Of a stretch of 64,000 nt of DNA, positions 53,100-64,000 are shown piece by piece; within the stretch, counting starts at the first letter, position 1, and each line of letters starts with the position of its first letter. Both the position numbers and the translations under genes were made by a program. A model generated the notes under the pieces. That model did no database searches, was not told where the DNA came from, and worked only from the letters and a program-made list of their open reading frames with translations. This DNA comes from Symsagittifera roscoffensis (lineage: Eukaryota; Xenacoelomorpha; Acoela; Convolutidae), in contig NC_087070.1 in assembly GCF_963678635.1 (NCBI RefSeq), positions 34,115,955-34,179,954 on the forward strand, given 5' to 3'.

Positions 53100-56001
53100 C
53101 TATCGGTTTGCTTGACTTTTCATGAAGGAGAAGCCGTCTTTGATTTCTGGCCTATCCGCCTCCATCTGTTCTTGTCTCTCGTAGAACTCGGTCTTCTTAC
53201 TCAAGCTATCGGCTTTTTGATGTTTGTCTCTCGTTCTATGCCCAATTATCATGTCGTATCCGTCCAGGCGAACTATCCACCTCCCAATGTAGCTCTGGTC
53301 CATTGAGGACGTCTTCAGCCAGCTGAGTGCCCTGTTGTCGACTCGCAGCTTGATTGGCTCACTGCCTAGATATGCTCTATATTTCTCGACAAAGGTAACC
53401 ACCGCGAACATCTCTGCCATCGGCGACCCATACTTCATTTCCGTATCACTCAAGATTTTACTCCCGTACGCTATTGGTCTCAAGACTGTCTTCCCGTTCC
53501 ATTCCTGTTCTTGATGGAGAATGCCAGAAATCGCAACTACCGACGCATCCGTGTCCAGCACGTACATCCCTTTTTCCGTTGGCATCCCTAGCACCGGTGC
53601 CTCGCGCAACTCTTTCTTTATTCTCTGGAATGACTCTTCCGCCGCGTTGTTCCACGTGAACGTCTTGCCTTTGTGCCTCATTAATTGTTGCATCGGGTAT
53701 ACCTTGTCCGCGTAGCCCTTGATGAACTCCCTGTAATAGTTCGCGAAACCCAGGAAGCTCATCAACTGATGTTCCGTCTTTGGCGATTTCCAAGTCAGAA
53801 CCGCTTCTACTGCATCTGGGTCTGGTCTGATACCATACCTGTCCACCATCCTCCCCAAGTATTTGATTGAGTCCTTGAGTATCTCGCACTTTGACGGTTT
53901 CCACTTTAGTCCTCTTCATACATGCAAACACCTCGTCTAGTCGCTCGATGTGGTCTTCCATTGTAGGCGTGGCTATTACCACGTCATCCACGTAGCACAT
54001 TACCAAATTGCGGTATTTCTTCGTCACACCTATCAATGCGTGTGCCATCAACCGTTGAAAAGTGGCCGTGGCATTGCATAAACCAAATGGCATCCGTTTC
54101 CATTGAAACAGCCCTAGCTCGAAGGCGAACCCTGTTTTGTCCCTGTCCTGCTTCCTCAGTTGGACTTGCTAAAATGCCGAACCTAAATCAAGAGTCGTAC
54201 AAAACTTTGCATCACCTAACTTAGAGAGGCTCTCATCAATTCTAGGTATGGGATAGGCAACTTTCACCGTGACGGAGTTCAGATACCGAAAGTCGCAACA
54301 AAACCTCAATTGGTCGCCTTTCTTTTTGGCCATCACTACTCCACACGCACACGGTGGTTTGAATGGTTCTATCATATCATACTCTAGTAATGTCTCTATC
54401 TCTTTTCTACATGCATCCGATTTGTGCGGGGTCATGCGCATCGCCCCCTCCTTGTGCGGCACCGCAGACTCTTCAAGCTCTATTTCATGTTGAACGAAAT
54501 TACAACATCCAATGTCTGCCTTATGTCTCGAAAAAACGTCCTCGTTCCGCTCTAGTACGTCCTTGATGGCTTCGAGGTGTTCATCCGTTACCTTACCCCT
54601 TAAATGCTCTATTTCAGGTAAAACTGGTTTATCCATTTCCATTTCATCTAGTGTTGGTCTTTCTGGGAAATTTGAACAATTCGAGAGTCCATCATCTGTA
54701 TCTGACTTGAGTGACTTTACAAAACCTGATGAATCTTTTATTTTCTTTAATCGTCTCAAGATACAAATCTTGTCCCTGTGATTGGGGCATTCAAGTACTT
54801 TATTCTCTTTTACGTTTTCAGTCATTTCATATTGAGTTTTCACGGGTAAAGCATAACCCAGCTTTCTCCCCCTCTAGATTGTTATGGGTATGTCAAGAGT
54901 ATTCAACAAGACACTGACGCAGAGGCCGCTCTTGGTTATCGAGAAGGATCTTCCTAAAACAGCAGCACTTTGACTGTGTGGATTTGGGACTATGCATACT
55001 TGCTTGTAATCACTCAATTCCTTATAATGTTTCATCCGTAAGCCTACAATTGCCGCTTCGTTCGCTTTCAGCCTTACCCTCCTACTCAAGAATACCGGCG
55101 CTTTATTCTCATTTGCCATTATCAGATCGACTGGTTTAATTACGTACTTCCTGTCCGGGTTCCGAATTCTGAACATGGCATTGTTTAGATCAATCGTTAC
55201 GTCGAAATTCCTGATGAAGTATCTGCCTAAAATGAACTGGTCAGACTCGTCTAGGTTACATCACAAGAACCTCCACAGGTTGCGTTCCCCCAGGTTGTGG
55301 GCTGTTATTAGTGTTCTGCCTAGTACCCGCAGTGCCCCTTTGTTTGCAGCTGACAGCCGTATTCTTGAGTCTATCAAGTCATCTTTGTCGAAACCCATTC
55401 GCTCCCAACTCTCGATTGGTATAACACTCAAGACTGCTCCCGTATCAAGTAACCAGCGTAACTGAGTCTTTTTGCCACGTATATCGAGCACGTGTGTTGA
55501 TACGTCTGCCTCAGTCCCGATGTGCATTGTGTCCTCTTCTAACATTGCGCAGTGTCCAATCGATCTTATATTCAATTCTTCTTTGCCCACGTAGATCTGT
55601 CCGGCTAGGTCCTCATCACTTGTTATCATGGTTTTCGTGTAGATGTTTATCCCATCGATATTTAACATCACCTCATGCGGACCATAAGCTTCTGTGTATC
55701 TATTCTCCACACGGACTGACTTGCTGCCACCTCTTGTGAGTAGCGCCCTCAAGGCTCTAGAAGTCGTCTGTAGACTTATTGCACTCAAGTAATCTGCGTA
55801 CACATCAATGTGCATTATTGTCTGGTCGCTGGGTTCACTCAAATTCCTCGTTACTTCGTGGCCGCCCACAGTGATTATCGATATTATCCTGGCTCTCCGA
55901 TCTTCGTTATGCCGAATGGCTTTCCCGTCACCATTTTCAGAGTGTTGCAATTTCCAGTCTTTGTCGCTCCCACTACGGCTTCTGGCACCGGCACTGACCA
56001 A
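53100..56001 (-). pseudogene. pol: Protease, reverse transcriptase and RNase H of element B
   Basis: Frame 56001-55261 contains an N-terminal extension (deleted in A) and the protease site LLDTGAVLSVIPIESWERM, with the Trp that is a stop in A. RT: FCCDFRYLNSVTVKVAYPIP and TTLDLGSAF followed by TAG (Trp in A) at 54169, then MPFGLCNATATFQ and CYVDDVVIAT (YVDD at about 53993-53982), intact. RNase H: 53858-53100 with YVLDTDASVVAISGILHQ, VDNRALSWL and ADSLSKKTEF. Frame changes near 55250, 54840 and 53910 prevent function. Confidence 0.83.
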
Positions 56002-56140
56002 CTTAACGTCTCGTTTAACTTCTGCTTTTCGATCTCTTGTTTCAATCGTTGCTCTATCTCCTTCGTCGCTAGGTCCTATTTCACTTTGTTAATAGCCTCC
56101 GCAGCTGCTCTCTCAAAATTTATCTCTGGAGACTTCCTGG

Positions 56141-58389
56141 TCATGTCTCCATGACACTACTGACCTGCGTTACAGCTTTCACCGTGTTCGTCGGTAGTTC
56201 CGCATTCGGTGCCTCTGAGTTTCTTGTTTCAAACTCGGCTTGTCTGTTCCTCGTGTTCTGCACCGCCGCTAACGCTAATGACTTTGACCAAAAATATTGG
56301 ACAGTCCATCCTAAAGTGACCCTCTTGATGTCAGAAGAAGCATCTCGCACATATCTTAATGATTAAGCCGCTGTAGAACTCGTGTTCTTCCATCTGGCTC
56401 ATATCTTCCTCATCCGGAGCATAACCCAGACTCTTCATGCCTTGTTTATACGTCGTGCAGTCCGCCACATGATGATCCGCTGATCCACAATTTGCGCATG
56501 ACCTGCGTTTGTCCATATCATCTCTAGGCTTATACGATGACGACCTCTGTGATTGACTCCCGCCTTGCACGGTCCTGTTATCCGAGTATGAATATTTCTT
56601 AGGTTTCATCAGCATGTAATCTCTTGACTACTTTCTCATTTCTTCTGGAGTCGGTCCAATATCTTTCGACAGTGTATAGTACGTTGTCAACATTGTTCTC
56701 AAGTCTTCACTTTTCACCCCATCGGTGAACTTCGAGGCGATGCTAAAATTAATTCTGTTTATTGACTCTTCAGGAACAATCCTTCGTCTCAAGCTCTCAG
56801 GATCATCCAGGAACCGATCAATTGATTCATCGTCCCTTTGCCTTCTTTTTTCGAATCTCATCATCGCTTTGTGACCCTTCATGCCTGACCCGAATCGATT
56901 CAACAATATCTCGAAGATCTTGTCCGCTGTGTCGCGTTCCTCTTCCTTCTTTGCAATTACGCATTTCAACGCCGTGCCTTCTAAGTTGCTGAGTATCGCT
57001 GTGCAGGCTTGTCTCTCGTCATTCAAGTTGTTCTGTTCCAAATGTAGTCTCATGACTTCTATCCAAGTATCGATGCATCCGTCTGAGTCATCCTTAAATT
57101 CGTTTGCTTCTTGAAGGTTTTCCTGGATTTGCCACCTCCTCCCTCACTCGAATCAGTGTTTCTCGTAGCGATCGCTTCTAATGTTCTATTCATCATTTCC
57201 CAGGTGCTAGCCGACGTCATGGCATCAGGTCCCGCATTATTGCTTGTTGTGAAATTCCCCGGGCCATTTGTCGTAGTTGAGGTCCCACTCTTAATAATTG
57301 TTTTGGCCCCCCTGAACCGATGCTCACCGCGCCCCGGGGTAACGGTAATGGTGTTGACTCACGCTTGTTCCGTTGTGGTTCCACGAAATCAACTCTGTTA
57401 CCTTGCGTTCGATCCGTCTTGTGATGTAGAGTTTCTCAAGATGGCATCCAGTTTAACTTGTATGGCACATGAACTCTCAGCCTGGTCCCTGCTCATTGTG
57501 TCCATTCTCGTTTCCAGACTCCTAACTGGCTGTTCAAAGCGTCATACCGTTGCTTCATTGCTTGCGTGTCTTTGTTGATATTTTCCTCGCGGTCTTTGTC
57601 AGTGGCCTCCACCTTGTCTGACATTAGCTGAAGCTTCTCCTCCGTCGCCTTTGCCAGATTGAAGTATTTGTCCAGGTACTCGTGTTTGTTGTATCTTAAT
57701 TCCTTCTTTATCACTTCTCGATCCTCCTCGCTGCACTTTAGTCTTCTGTCGATCAGATCTAACTTCGCCATTAAATCGCCCAGCTCAGGAGGAGTTGTTG
57801 TTTTATGGCCAGCTGTTGCCCCATGACTTGCTGTTGCCCCATGACTAGCTGTTGCCCCATGTTTGGCCTGATCGACATCTCGGTTGGCCTCTGTTGTTCT
57901 CGTGGAAACTGTCCCAAACGTTCTGCCTTTCTCGTCTTTTTGTTCTCCTTCCACTATGTCTCTCGATTTCTTTCCGACCATCATGACTATCTTCTCTGTA
58001 AATGACGTTCTTTTCGCTTGAGACTCGTCCTTTATTGTTTCTGGCGTGTTGCCCGTCGTGTCCTCCAAAGTGTCTATTGGTGAGAATTTCATCGTTTTTG
58101 CTTCTGTTCTTCAGCATTCGGCATCGGTGTCGACTCCGTTGTCCTCTTCTCTAGTTACACTCTGATCTGGTGTCTCAAGATCAATTTCTATAGCAGGTTC
58201 CGTCCATCCCTCTTCAGTGCTTCTTCTCGTCTTGTTTTCCTTTGCGCTTCTTGTGTTCACCATGCTCACTGAAAAGTTCTTCCTTGTTACTTTTTGGCCC
58301 GACGGCATCAGTTTTCGTTGCGACGAGTTATGTTTTGTCTTCGATTCTAGAACCCCTTTTTTCTGCAATTGGTACCCTACTACGCCTCA
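56141..58389 (-). pseudogene. gag: Gag of element B with zinc knuckle
   Basis: Begins MRRSRVPIAEK at 58389, as in A, then shifts frame early. Blocks at 58368-58111, 58092-57493 and 57053-56628 follow the A gag in order (LETPDQSV, DLMAKLDLIDRRLK coiled part, FEKRRQRDDESIDRFLDD core). The knuckle frame (56615-56331) has CANCGSADHHVADC and the start of the second knuckle (CFF), cut by a frame change. Three copies of a GATASH-like pentad-type repeat at about 57800-57860 are unique to B. Confidence 0.75.
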
Positions 58390-58580
58390 TGTTTTTTATT
58401 TACAATTTTTTTTATCTACAATACTAATATTCACAAATTTCGATTCTACGGATAAAATTTCTAAAAATATTCCTAATTCTCTTAAGTAAAATAAATCTCC
58501 AATTCGTGATCTTAATGAATTGGATCTTTCGCGTTTTAATCGTCCGGACCGGTCCTCTTGCTTTTAATTGAGCGTTGAGC

Positions 58581-59231
58581 GCTGTCCCAAGACCTTCTAG
58601 TACCGTCACACAACCTTTTTGTACCGTCCCAAGACTTGCTGGTACTGTCCCAAGACTTATATGTACTGTCCCAAGATTCTCTGGTGCTGTCCCAAGACTC
58701 TTAGGTACTGTCCCAAGACCTTCTGGTGCTGTTCCAAGACTCTTAGGTATTGTCCCAAGACTGCCTTTCCCAAGACTACCTGTCCCAAGACTGCCTGTCC
58801 CAAGACTGCCTGTCCCAAGACTACTGTCCCAAGACTGCCTGTCCCAAGACTACTGTCCCAAGACTGCCTGTCCCAAGACTGCCTGTCCCAAGACTGCCTG
58901 TCCCAAGACTGCCTGTTCCAAGACTGCCTGTCCCAAGACTACTATCCCAAGACTGCCTGTCACAAGACTGCCTGTCCCAAGACTGCCTGTCCTAAGACTG
59001 CCTGTCCCAAGACTGCCTGTCCCAAGACTGCCTGTCCCAAGACTGCCTGTCCAAAGACTGCCTGTCCCAAGACTGCCTGTTCCAAGACTGCCTGTCCCAA
59101 GACTGCCTGTCCCAAGACCACTGTCCCAAGACTGCCTGTCTCAAGACTGCCTGTCCCAAGACTGCCTGTACCAAGACTGCCTGTCGCAAGACTGCCTGTC
59201 CCAAGACTTTTCGGTACTGTCCCAGGACTGC
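58581..59231. repeat. Leader minisatellite of B, 15-base unit
   Basis: About 40 units on the pattern GTCCCAAGACTGCCT, with a few older 14-base units (ACTACT). Fifteen is a multiple of three, so all frames stay open on both strands; these long frames are not genes. Confidence 0.95.
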
Positions 59232-60742
59232 TCCACTAAGTGTTGGGACAGTGGGAACTCTTCTCTTTCGTTGTCGGGACTCTCGAACCACTGTACCTGT
59301 TACCACCACTTGAGCTCTAGTAAAAAAAATTTCCCAACAAGCCCACGTTTTCTGGCCAAAAGCTAGAATTACCAACCCCCCTGTATTTATTTCTCTTTTA
59401 ATATTTTGATGAAGTTGAAACCCAACTTGTTCGAGGTGTCTTGTGATCACCTGTTTGTCCAAAACCGATTAAAACCTTTTTACCGAAAGCGTCAAAATCT
59501 GAACAGAGAAAAAAAATAATGATAAAAACAGAGAAATAAACCCACCTAAAATTCAAAGGTGACTTGTGTCAACCCTTTATTTGAACACCAACAAAAAAAT
59601 GTCTGGTACCTGATTGCCACGCTTTCTCCTCCCCCCTGCTAGCGATCTTCTGGGGTATCACAAAAAATGTCTACGTCCGTTCCCCCCACCCGATCTGACC
59701 AGGGTACCTACCTTAATTCGATGTTAAATTTGGATATCCGCTTCTTACAATCAACATGTGTAAGAATCTAATGTAACTAAATCGACGATGTCGATCAATT
59801 AGTTACTCTAATGTGTCCCCCCTTTTTACAATTTACAACCGCCAACCTCTAACCTAATCAGCTCCCCTTCTAACCTCCCCCCTCTTTAGCCCCCCTCTTA
59901 AGCCGAAAATTATCTTAAGCGCCGGGTGCTAAACCTCTTGAGTGAAAACCGTAGAACCTGTTTCCAGGCCTGCTTGCGTAAAAACGTTCCTCAAAACAGT
60001 GGGGTTCCGCTTATCCATTTTTACACTTATCTCCTATAATGTAATGAGGATTTTAATGAAACCCGTTTGACCAACTTGAGAACACCCCCGTCCTCTCTTG
60101 TTGCTCTGATTCCGTGCTGGTTGTTTCCTTGACTTGAACTGCACCTGATCACCAGCACCACTTTCCCACTTGGCTGGTCACCTGTTCCAGTCAAGTCTCC
60201 TAATGGTCCAGCTAAGTCCCTGTGAACCACTTTCCCACTCGACTGGTCACCTGTTCCAGTCAAGTCTCCTAGCTATCTGCAAACCCTTCACAACGCCCCA
60301 CAATCGGGCACCTTTTCAGATTGCTGAAATGATCGAAACGATCGGTCTTATAAAAAACAGTATGGGTATACTATTTAATTAATATAAAGGTTTGATCCAA
60401 CTAATTTGGTGTCAAAGTCACTGTCATTTTTTTGTTTTATGGTTTTTGTTCCTTTTTCTATTCTTTTTTCGGTTTTTGTTTCGCTTTTTGACTTTTGCTC
60501 GTTTTTTCGTCCCCCTAGTTACCCCCTTACTCGGTTAGCTAAGACTCGTTCGGAGAGCGTACCAGGAAGTTTTCTCGAGTTTTCTTAAAAGCTATTACGG
60601 TACAACCGGAAGGCTTACACGTTCCCGCTGAACCGTACCACCGGTACTCTAGAATGGGCATGTAGCCCGGAGCTGTGTCAAGTGGGTTCGACTCCGTAGT
60701 CATGATGTCGTAAAAACAACCAGGAGCGCCATAAAAACACTA
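59232..60742 (-). other. Leader of element B
   Basis: Non-coding, aligned with the A leader, including AATTAGTTACTCTAATGTGT and the T-rich block before TCCCCCTAGTTACCCC. It carries two 69-base direct repeats (60174 and 60243) where A has three. Next to the LTR is the same TAGTGTTTTTATGGCGCTCC on the minus strand. Confidence 0.6.
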
Positions 60743-61280
60743 TGTAACAGTCGCCTACTTCGGTCACATTTGAGGTTAGAGAAAAATAGGCCCTATAACC
60801 ATTTGCTCAAGAGTCAGGGACACTATCTCTTGTGTTTTTCTACCTCGAACGGTCGGAGCCAATTCGGTTCGCTTGCGACATGGGACATGGGACTAAAAAC
60901 CCGTTACAGCTTAAAAGCCACTACCAAAATACCCCCCCCACTCTAGAAAATAAGAGCGTCCCCATACTTAGGTCTCAAAATACCCAAAATACACGAACGC
61001 CGTTAAAAACAGGGTCGGAACAATCCGTACAGTTACTTTCCACTTTTCGTTTGATTTATATCTGGAAATTGCGAATAGCAATATACCGCTGCTTTTTTCA
61101 AGTACTTTCCCGCGATTGTATATCGGTTGTTTTGATCTTGTATTTCTGAGATTTTCAGTTTTCGCGAGAAAGTTGAGCATGACAGGCTCAATTCAAATTT
61201 TTGAAAAATTAAATTTCCTCCCAAAATTACGTAGTTCGTATTCCTCAAGGTCAAACTTCCAAATATGACCGACTGGAACA
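60743..61280 (-). repeat. 5' LTR of element B, internally deleted
   Basis: Edges TGTAACAGTCG and CGACTGGAACA. About 400 bases present in the A LTRs (from TTTTTATTGG to the CTTATTTTG region) are missing, including the AATAAA candidate. Confidence 0.85.
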
Positions 61281-61670
61281 ATTTTGCTCCTGGGTGTTAT
61301 TCTTTTTAACATCATGACCAGCAGGACCGTTAACGAGCACTCCGCGCCGAGCGGATGCTCATAATAACGCCCTTAATAAGGCACTAACCGCCGGGGCGGA
61401 AGGGTAGTTCGGAACGCAGAAGCCTTCCTGATTCCCGTGAATAGCTTTTTAACCTAGTTAAGACCGAAAATTCACGAACCATGGGGGCTGGGGGTTTCGC
61501 AGTCCCGTCATTTCCTGGGCAGTACGTGACCCAAAACACTCAAAGATATACAAGAAACCAAACAAAAAGTAGTTTAGTACCTAAGAAAAACAAAAAAACA
61601 TAAAAAATAATCCGAAAAAACCAAAAACATTAGAAATATAATAAATAGTAGTAGCCCTGTTTTCAAGAGT
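61281..61670 (+). other. Leader-like sequence in reverse orientation
   Basis: Directly right of the B 5' LTR the plus strand reads GCTCCTGGGTGTT, then AACATCATGAC within 20 bases. The leaders of A and B contain the same two blocks, in the same order and at similar spacing, but on the minus strand. An A-rich run with AAACAAAAA blocks follows, as in the leaders. This may be the leader of a related element lying in the opposite orientation. Confidence 0.4.
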
Positions 61671-62989
61671 GACCTCGTGGTCTGCGGATACTGAGACCCA
61701 GCCATGAGCTCACTATTCTTGCATATAATTAAGTTAATTTGAGAGTTTTGACCGAAGCCGAATGCAGTAACGTTTTTGTCAACCCGATGTTAGGAAAACC
61801 ACCAAAAGAACTGACTTTGGCAGAGACGGTGAAAAGCATGTAGAAATTTGTTTAGATGCTAGCCATTCGTTTTAGAACCTAGCTTTATTTTCCGTCGATA
61901 TGTATGTAACCTTCGCCCAAATACTACAGCGACTGAGCGTAGAAACAGTACCTATTAACGACTGGCAGGCGTAAGTTACCTTAATTCTACTCGTTTTTCA
62001 CCGTCTCGACCTTGCCAGTTGACTTTCTGGTCTGTTTAGGGCTAAGTAAAAAGCTACTATTTTTAGGCCATCAGTCAAACGACTTTTGATCAGTTTTCGT
62101 TTACATGCAAACATAGCTGAGTCTCGGAACCTCAGACTACGTGATTGCAATTAAAAACACGACTCGAATACCCTATTTCAATATGTTTTTGGTGACAGAT
62201 CTATATTAAATCCATTGGAGATGGATTGACCCTTTCCTCTTATACCTACTCATATTCTAAAATATCAAACAATACCGGTGTTAATTCAAGGTTCTATGGC
62301 ATCAGAGTAGCTAAAAAGTTAGTTTACTACACTCTTTTACCATATGTCAGTCTCTGGGGGACCGAGCCTCCGCTTCCGTGATTTCCTCAAGATAACGTCG
62401 TTATCACTACGAATTCGTGGCATGGGAGGGTACTGCTCTCCACCACTTCCCCACCGAAGCCTCCTTTCCCACTATCTTCTTCTGCTAAGGGACTTATCAT
62501 GCGTGATCGTCACGATAAGAGGCTTCGTTTTTCTGTGTTAACGTGCGACTGTTTTCCACTATATTTGCTGTTGTTCTGACTTTTTCACCTTTTTTTCAGT
62601 CAAAATGGCCGTTTTTTGTATTTCTGAGAAAACTCCGTTCGACAATCGAAATTTTGAAAATTGAAAACTCTAGAATAGTTCTACCCTCCTTCGCAGCACT
62701 TTTTTGTCGTTGAGGCCTTTTTTCGCTAATTCGTGTCTCGCCGGAAGGTTGCGCTGTGCCAGTCTGGCAGAATGGCACAATTTCCCTGGACAATCTCCAT
62801 CAATGTCCCTATTGATCGCATAACACCGGGTTATCGTCAAGTAGTGTTCCAGTTCTCTATAATCAACCTTACAAATCGCATTAGAAAATGAAATTTATCT
62901 ACTCCACCTCAACTCACTAGGTGTCACAAATGGCATCATACTACATCTCACTGCCTTTCGACATTTTCACAAAATTTGCACCAGGATTT

Positions 62990-63061
62990 TGTCCTAGATA
63001 AATTTTCCTAGATAAGTGTCCTAGATAAAACTTCCTAGATGTGTCCTAGACAAAATTTCCT
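62990..63061. repeat. Short tandem repeat CCTAGATAA
   Basis: Five imperfect units of about 14-18 bases around TCCTAGATAA, with TTTTCC and GTGTCC alternating before the core. Confidence 0.8.
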
Positions 63062-63370
63062 TTCTGACTACTTACGTCATCTCGCCATAAAATTTATTTT
63101 CGCTCTTGCTGATTAAAAAGTTTGGACGTGGCACGGCCACGCACCCGTTAAAATTAACTTAATGTCACTCACCAATTATAATCAGTTATTTATGCGGTCC
63201 TCTTCGATATTAAAACTAAGAAACTCTGTGGCTAGGAAAGTTATTGAGTTACTCACCCTCTTTGAGCGAGCTTACCCAAACTTACCAGGTAGCTACACAG
63301 TGAACACGTCTCTTACACAGGTTAAAAACATCAGTCGTGTTTAAATAGTTAAATATACTAACCTATGTTC

Positions 63371-63388
63371 TATATATATATATATATA
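63371..63388. repeat. TA dinucleotide microsatellite
   Basis: Run of alternating T and A, about nine units, directly before the LTR-related block of element C. Confidence 0.85.
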
Positions 63389-63866
63389 AAACCCGACTTA
63401 TCTCAACATGAGTGTGTAGAATACACTCAGGAAAATAAATTCAGTACTCACATAGTGACGCGACATTAGAATTAGGTAAATGATGTAAGTTGAGCAACTC
63501 TAGAAGTTTTAGGGAATAACTAGTTTTAACTGAAGTAGTTTTATTGTTTTCAATTTTGGGTCGATCCACTCGTCAACCTGCACAGTCAAAATGTTCTTGG
63601 CCGTAATAATTCTCGATGCTCTCTATTAGTACCAAGACAGCTCTACTATAATCGATTGTTACTGTTAGACAAGTTGCGAATAGCAATTTCTCTCTAGAAT
63701 GATTTCCATCCACTTTTCCGCAATTATTTTTCGAGTCTTCTGATTTTATTGACTTCTTATTTTAGTTGTTGCGATAAACTTGAGCTTGACATGGTCGATT
63801 CGAATTTTTCAAAAATTTACCGTTTCCCTCAAAATCTCAAACTTCAGAGTATGACCGACTGCCACA
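63389..63866 (-). repeat. LTR of a third related element (C), partial match
   Basis: Aligns with the A LTRs from ACTTATCTCAACAT onward, with many substitutions, and ends GACCGACTGCCACA. The left edge of this LTR is not clear; no TGTAACAGTCG was found nearby. It is more divergent than the A and B LTRs. Confidence 0.72.
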
Positions 63867-64000
63867 TACCTCCCGGACTCAAGATCGATGTCCTCATCGC
63901 GCGTCTTCGTCATGTCAGTGAGCCTCCAGAATGTTGAGTGCGTCTCAAGACACAGTGCCAGTGGTCAGTTAGAGAAGTTTGCCTTAGATTCAACCTTATC
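63867..64000 (-). mobile_element. 3' end of related element C, running off the window
   Basis: Right of the C LTR the sequence matches the 3' untranslated regions of A and B (GGACTCAAGATCGATGTCC, CAGTGCCAGTGGTCA). So C is in the same orientation as A and B, with its body beyond 64000. Confidence 0.75.

Larger units (their letters stand above)
41581..61280 (-). mobile_element. Giant Ty3/gypsy LTR retrotransposon, copy B (19.7 kb)
   Basis: Same order of parts as copy A and about 86% identical to it in a 150-base pol stretch compared by eye (33781-33930 against 53680-53830), with most changes at third codon positions. Its 5' LTR is at 60743-61280. Only the last 193 bases of a 3' LTR remain (41581-41773), directly next to A; they match the B-type 5' LTR better than the A LTRs. 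A therefore appears to have landed in, or recombined with, B's 3' LTR. B is shorter because of deletions in ORF2 and ORF3 and is full of frameshifts, although its RT keeps YVDD. Confidence 0.85.
61671..63388. other. Non-coding flank with short repeats
   Basis: No gene recognised. It contains a tandem CCTAGATA-type repeat at 62990-63061, a TA dinucleotide run at 63371-63388 and a small imperfect palindrome near 62490-62520. Short open frames at 62344-62541 and 62596-62793 have no motif. Confidence 0.45.

Noticed and set aside
58575..59366. Open frame of 263 codons with VPRLPVPRL repeats
   Set aside because: It follows from a 15-base minisatellite in a leader; every frame stays open, and nothing outside the array resembles a gene.
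62490..62530. Imperfect palindrome CTTATC...GATAAG
   Set aside because: Too short and interrupted to call a terminator or transposon end.

Overview
The window reads as repeat-dense, intron-poor DNA from an invertebrate animal. The best clues to the host are short candidate exons with animal-type splice sites, including a possible 66-base intron with a GTAAGT donor and a TTTTTCAG acceptor (about 17.4 kb), which would suit a nematode. The taxon is an inference. No complete host gene, tRNA or rRNA was recognised; almost everything readable is retrotransposon.

Left third (1-18.4 kb): a nested stack of elements, all on the minus strand. From left to right there is a LINE endonuclease fragment (2.7-3.5 kb) between two long poly-G tracts, then a decayed CR1/jockey-like LINE (4.7-8.4 kb) with a PHD-like finger, coiled coil, endonuclease and reverse transcriptase. 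Upstream of it lies an SGNH-hydrolase reading frame that has been split in two (8.56-8.86 and 16.3-16.6 kb) by a Ty1/copia element (8856-16184) with two 77-base LTRs. That copia element is itself split by a second, nearly intact LINE whose reverse transcriptase ends in four zinc fingers (12.66-15.34 kb) and which is flanked by a 72-base target duplication.

Right two thirds (18.4-64 kb): two full-length copies, A (18398-41580, 23.2 kb) and B (41581-61280, 19.7 kb), of an unusually large Ty3/gypsy-type LTR retrotransposon, both on the minus strand, plus the edge of a third related copy (C) at 63.4-64 kb. Each copy reads, in its own 5' to 3' direction: LTR, long leader with a tandem-repeat block, gag with two zinc knuckles, protease-RT-RNase H, integrase with a C-terminal TARG1-like macro-fold domain, a 20-base repeat spacer, then a very large accessory frame (ORF2 plus ORF3, about 2,900 codons in the reconstructed order) and the 3' LTR. 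ORF2 has a coiled coil, an SGNH esterase-like domain and a second SGNH-like block; ORF3 ends in a probable SUMO-interacting motif. Comparison of A and B indicates that ORF2 and ORF3 were one continuous frame.

Neither copy looks autonomous. A carries YVDG in place of YVDD in the RT, several stops and a perfect fold-back duplication inside ORF3; B has large deletions in both accessory regions and frameshifts in pol. The two copies differ mostly at silent positions, so the coding capacity, including the accessory frames and the macro domain, was probably under selection before both died.
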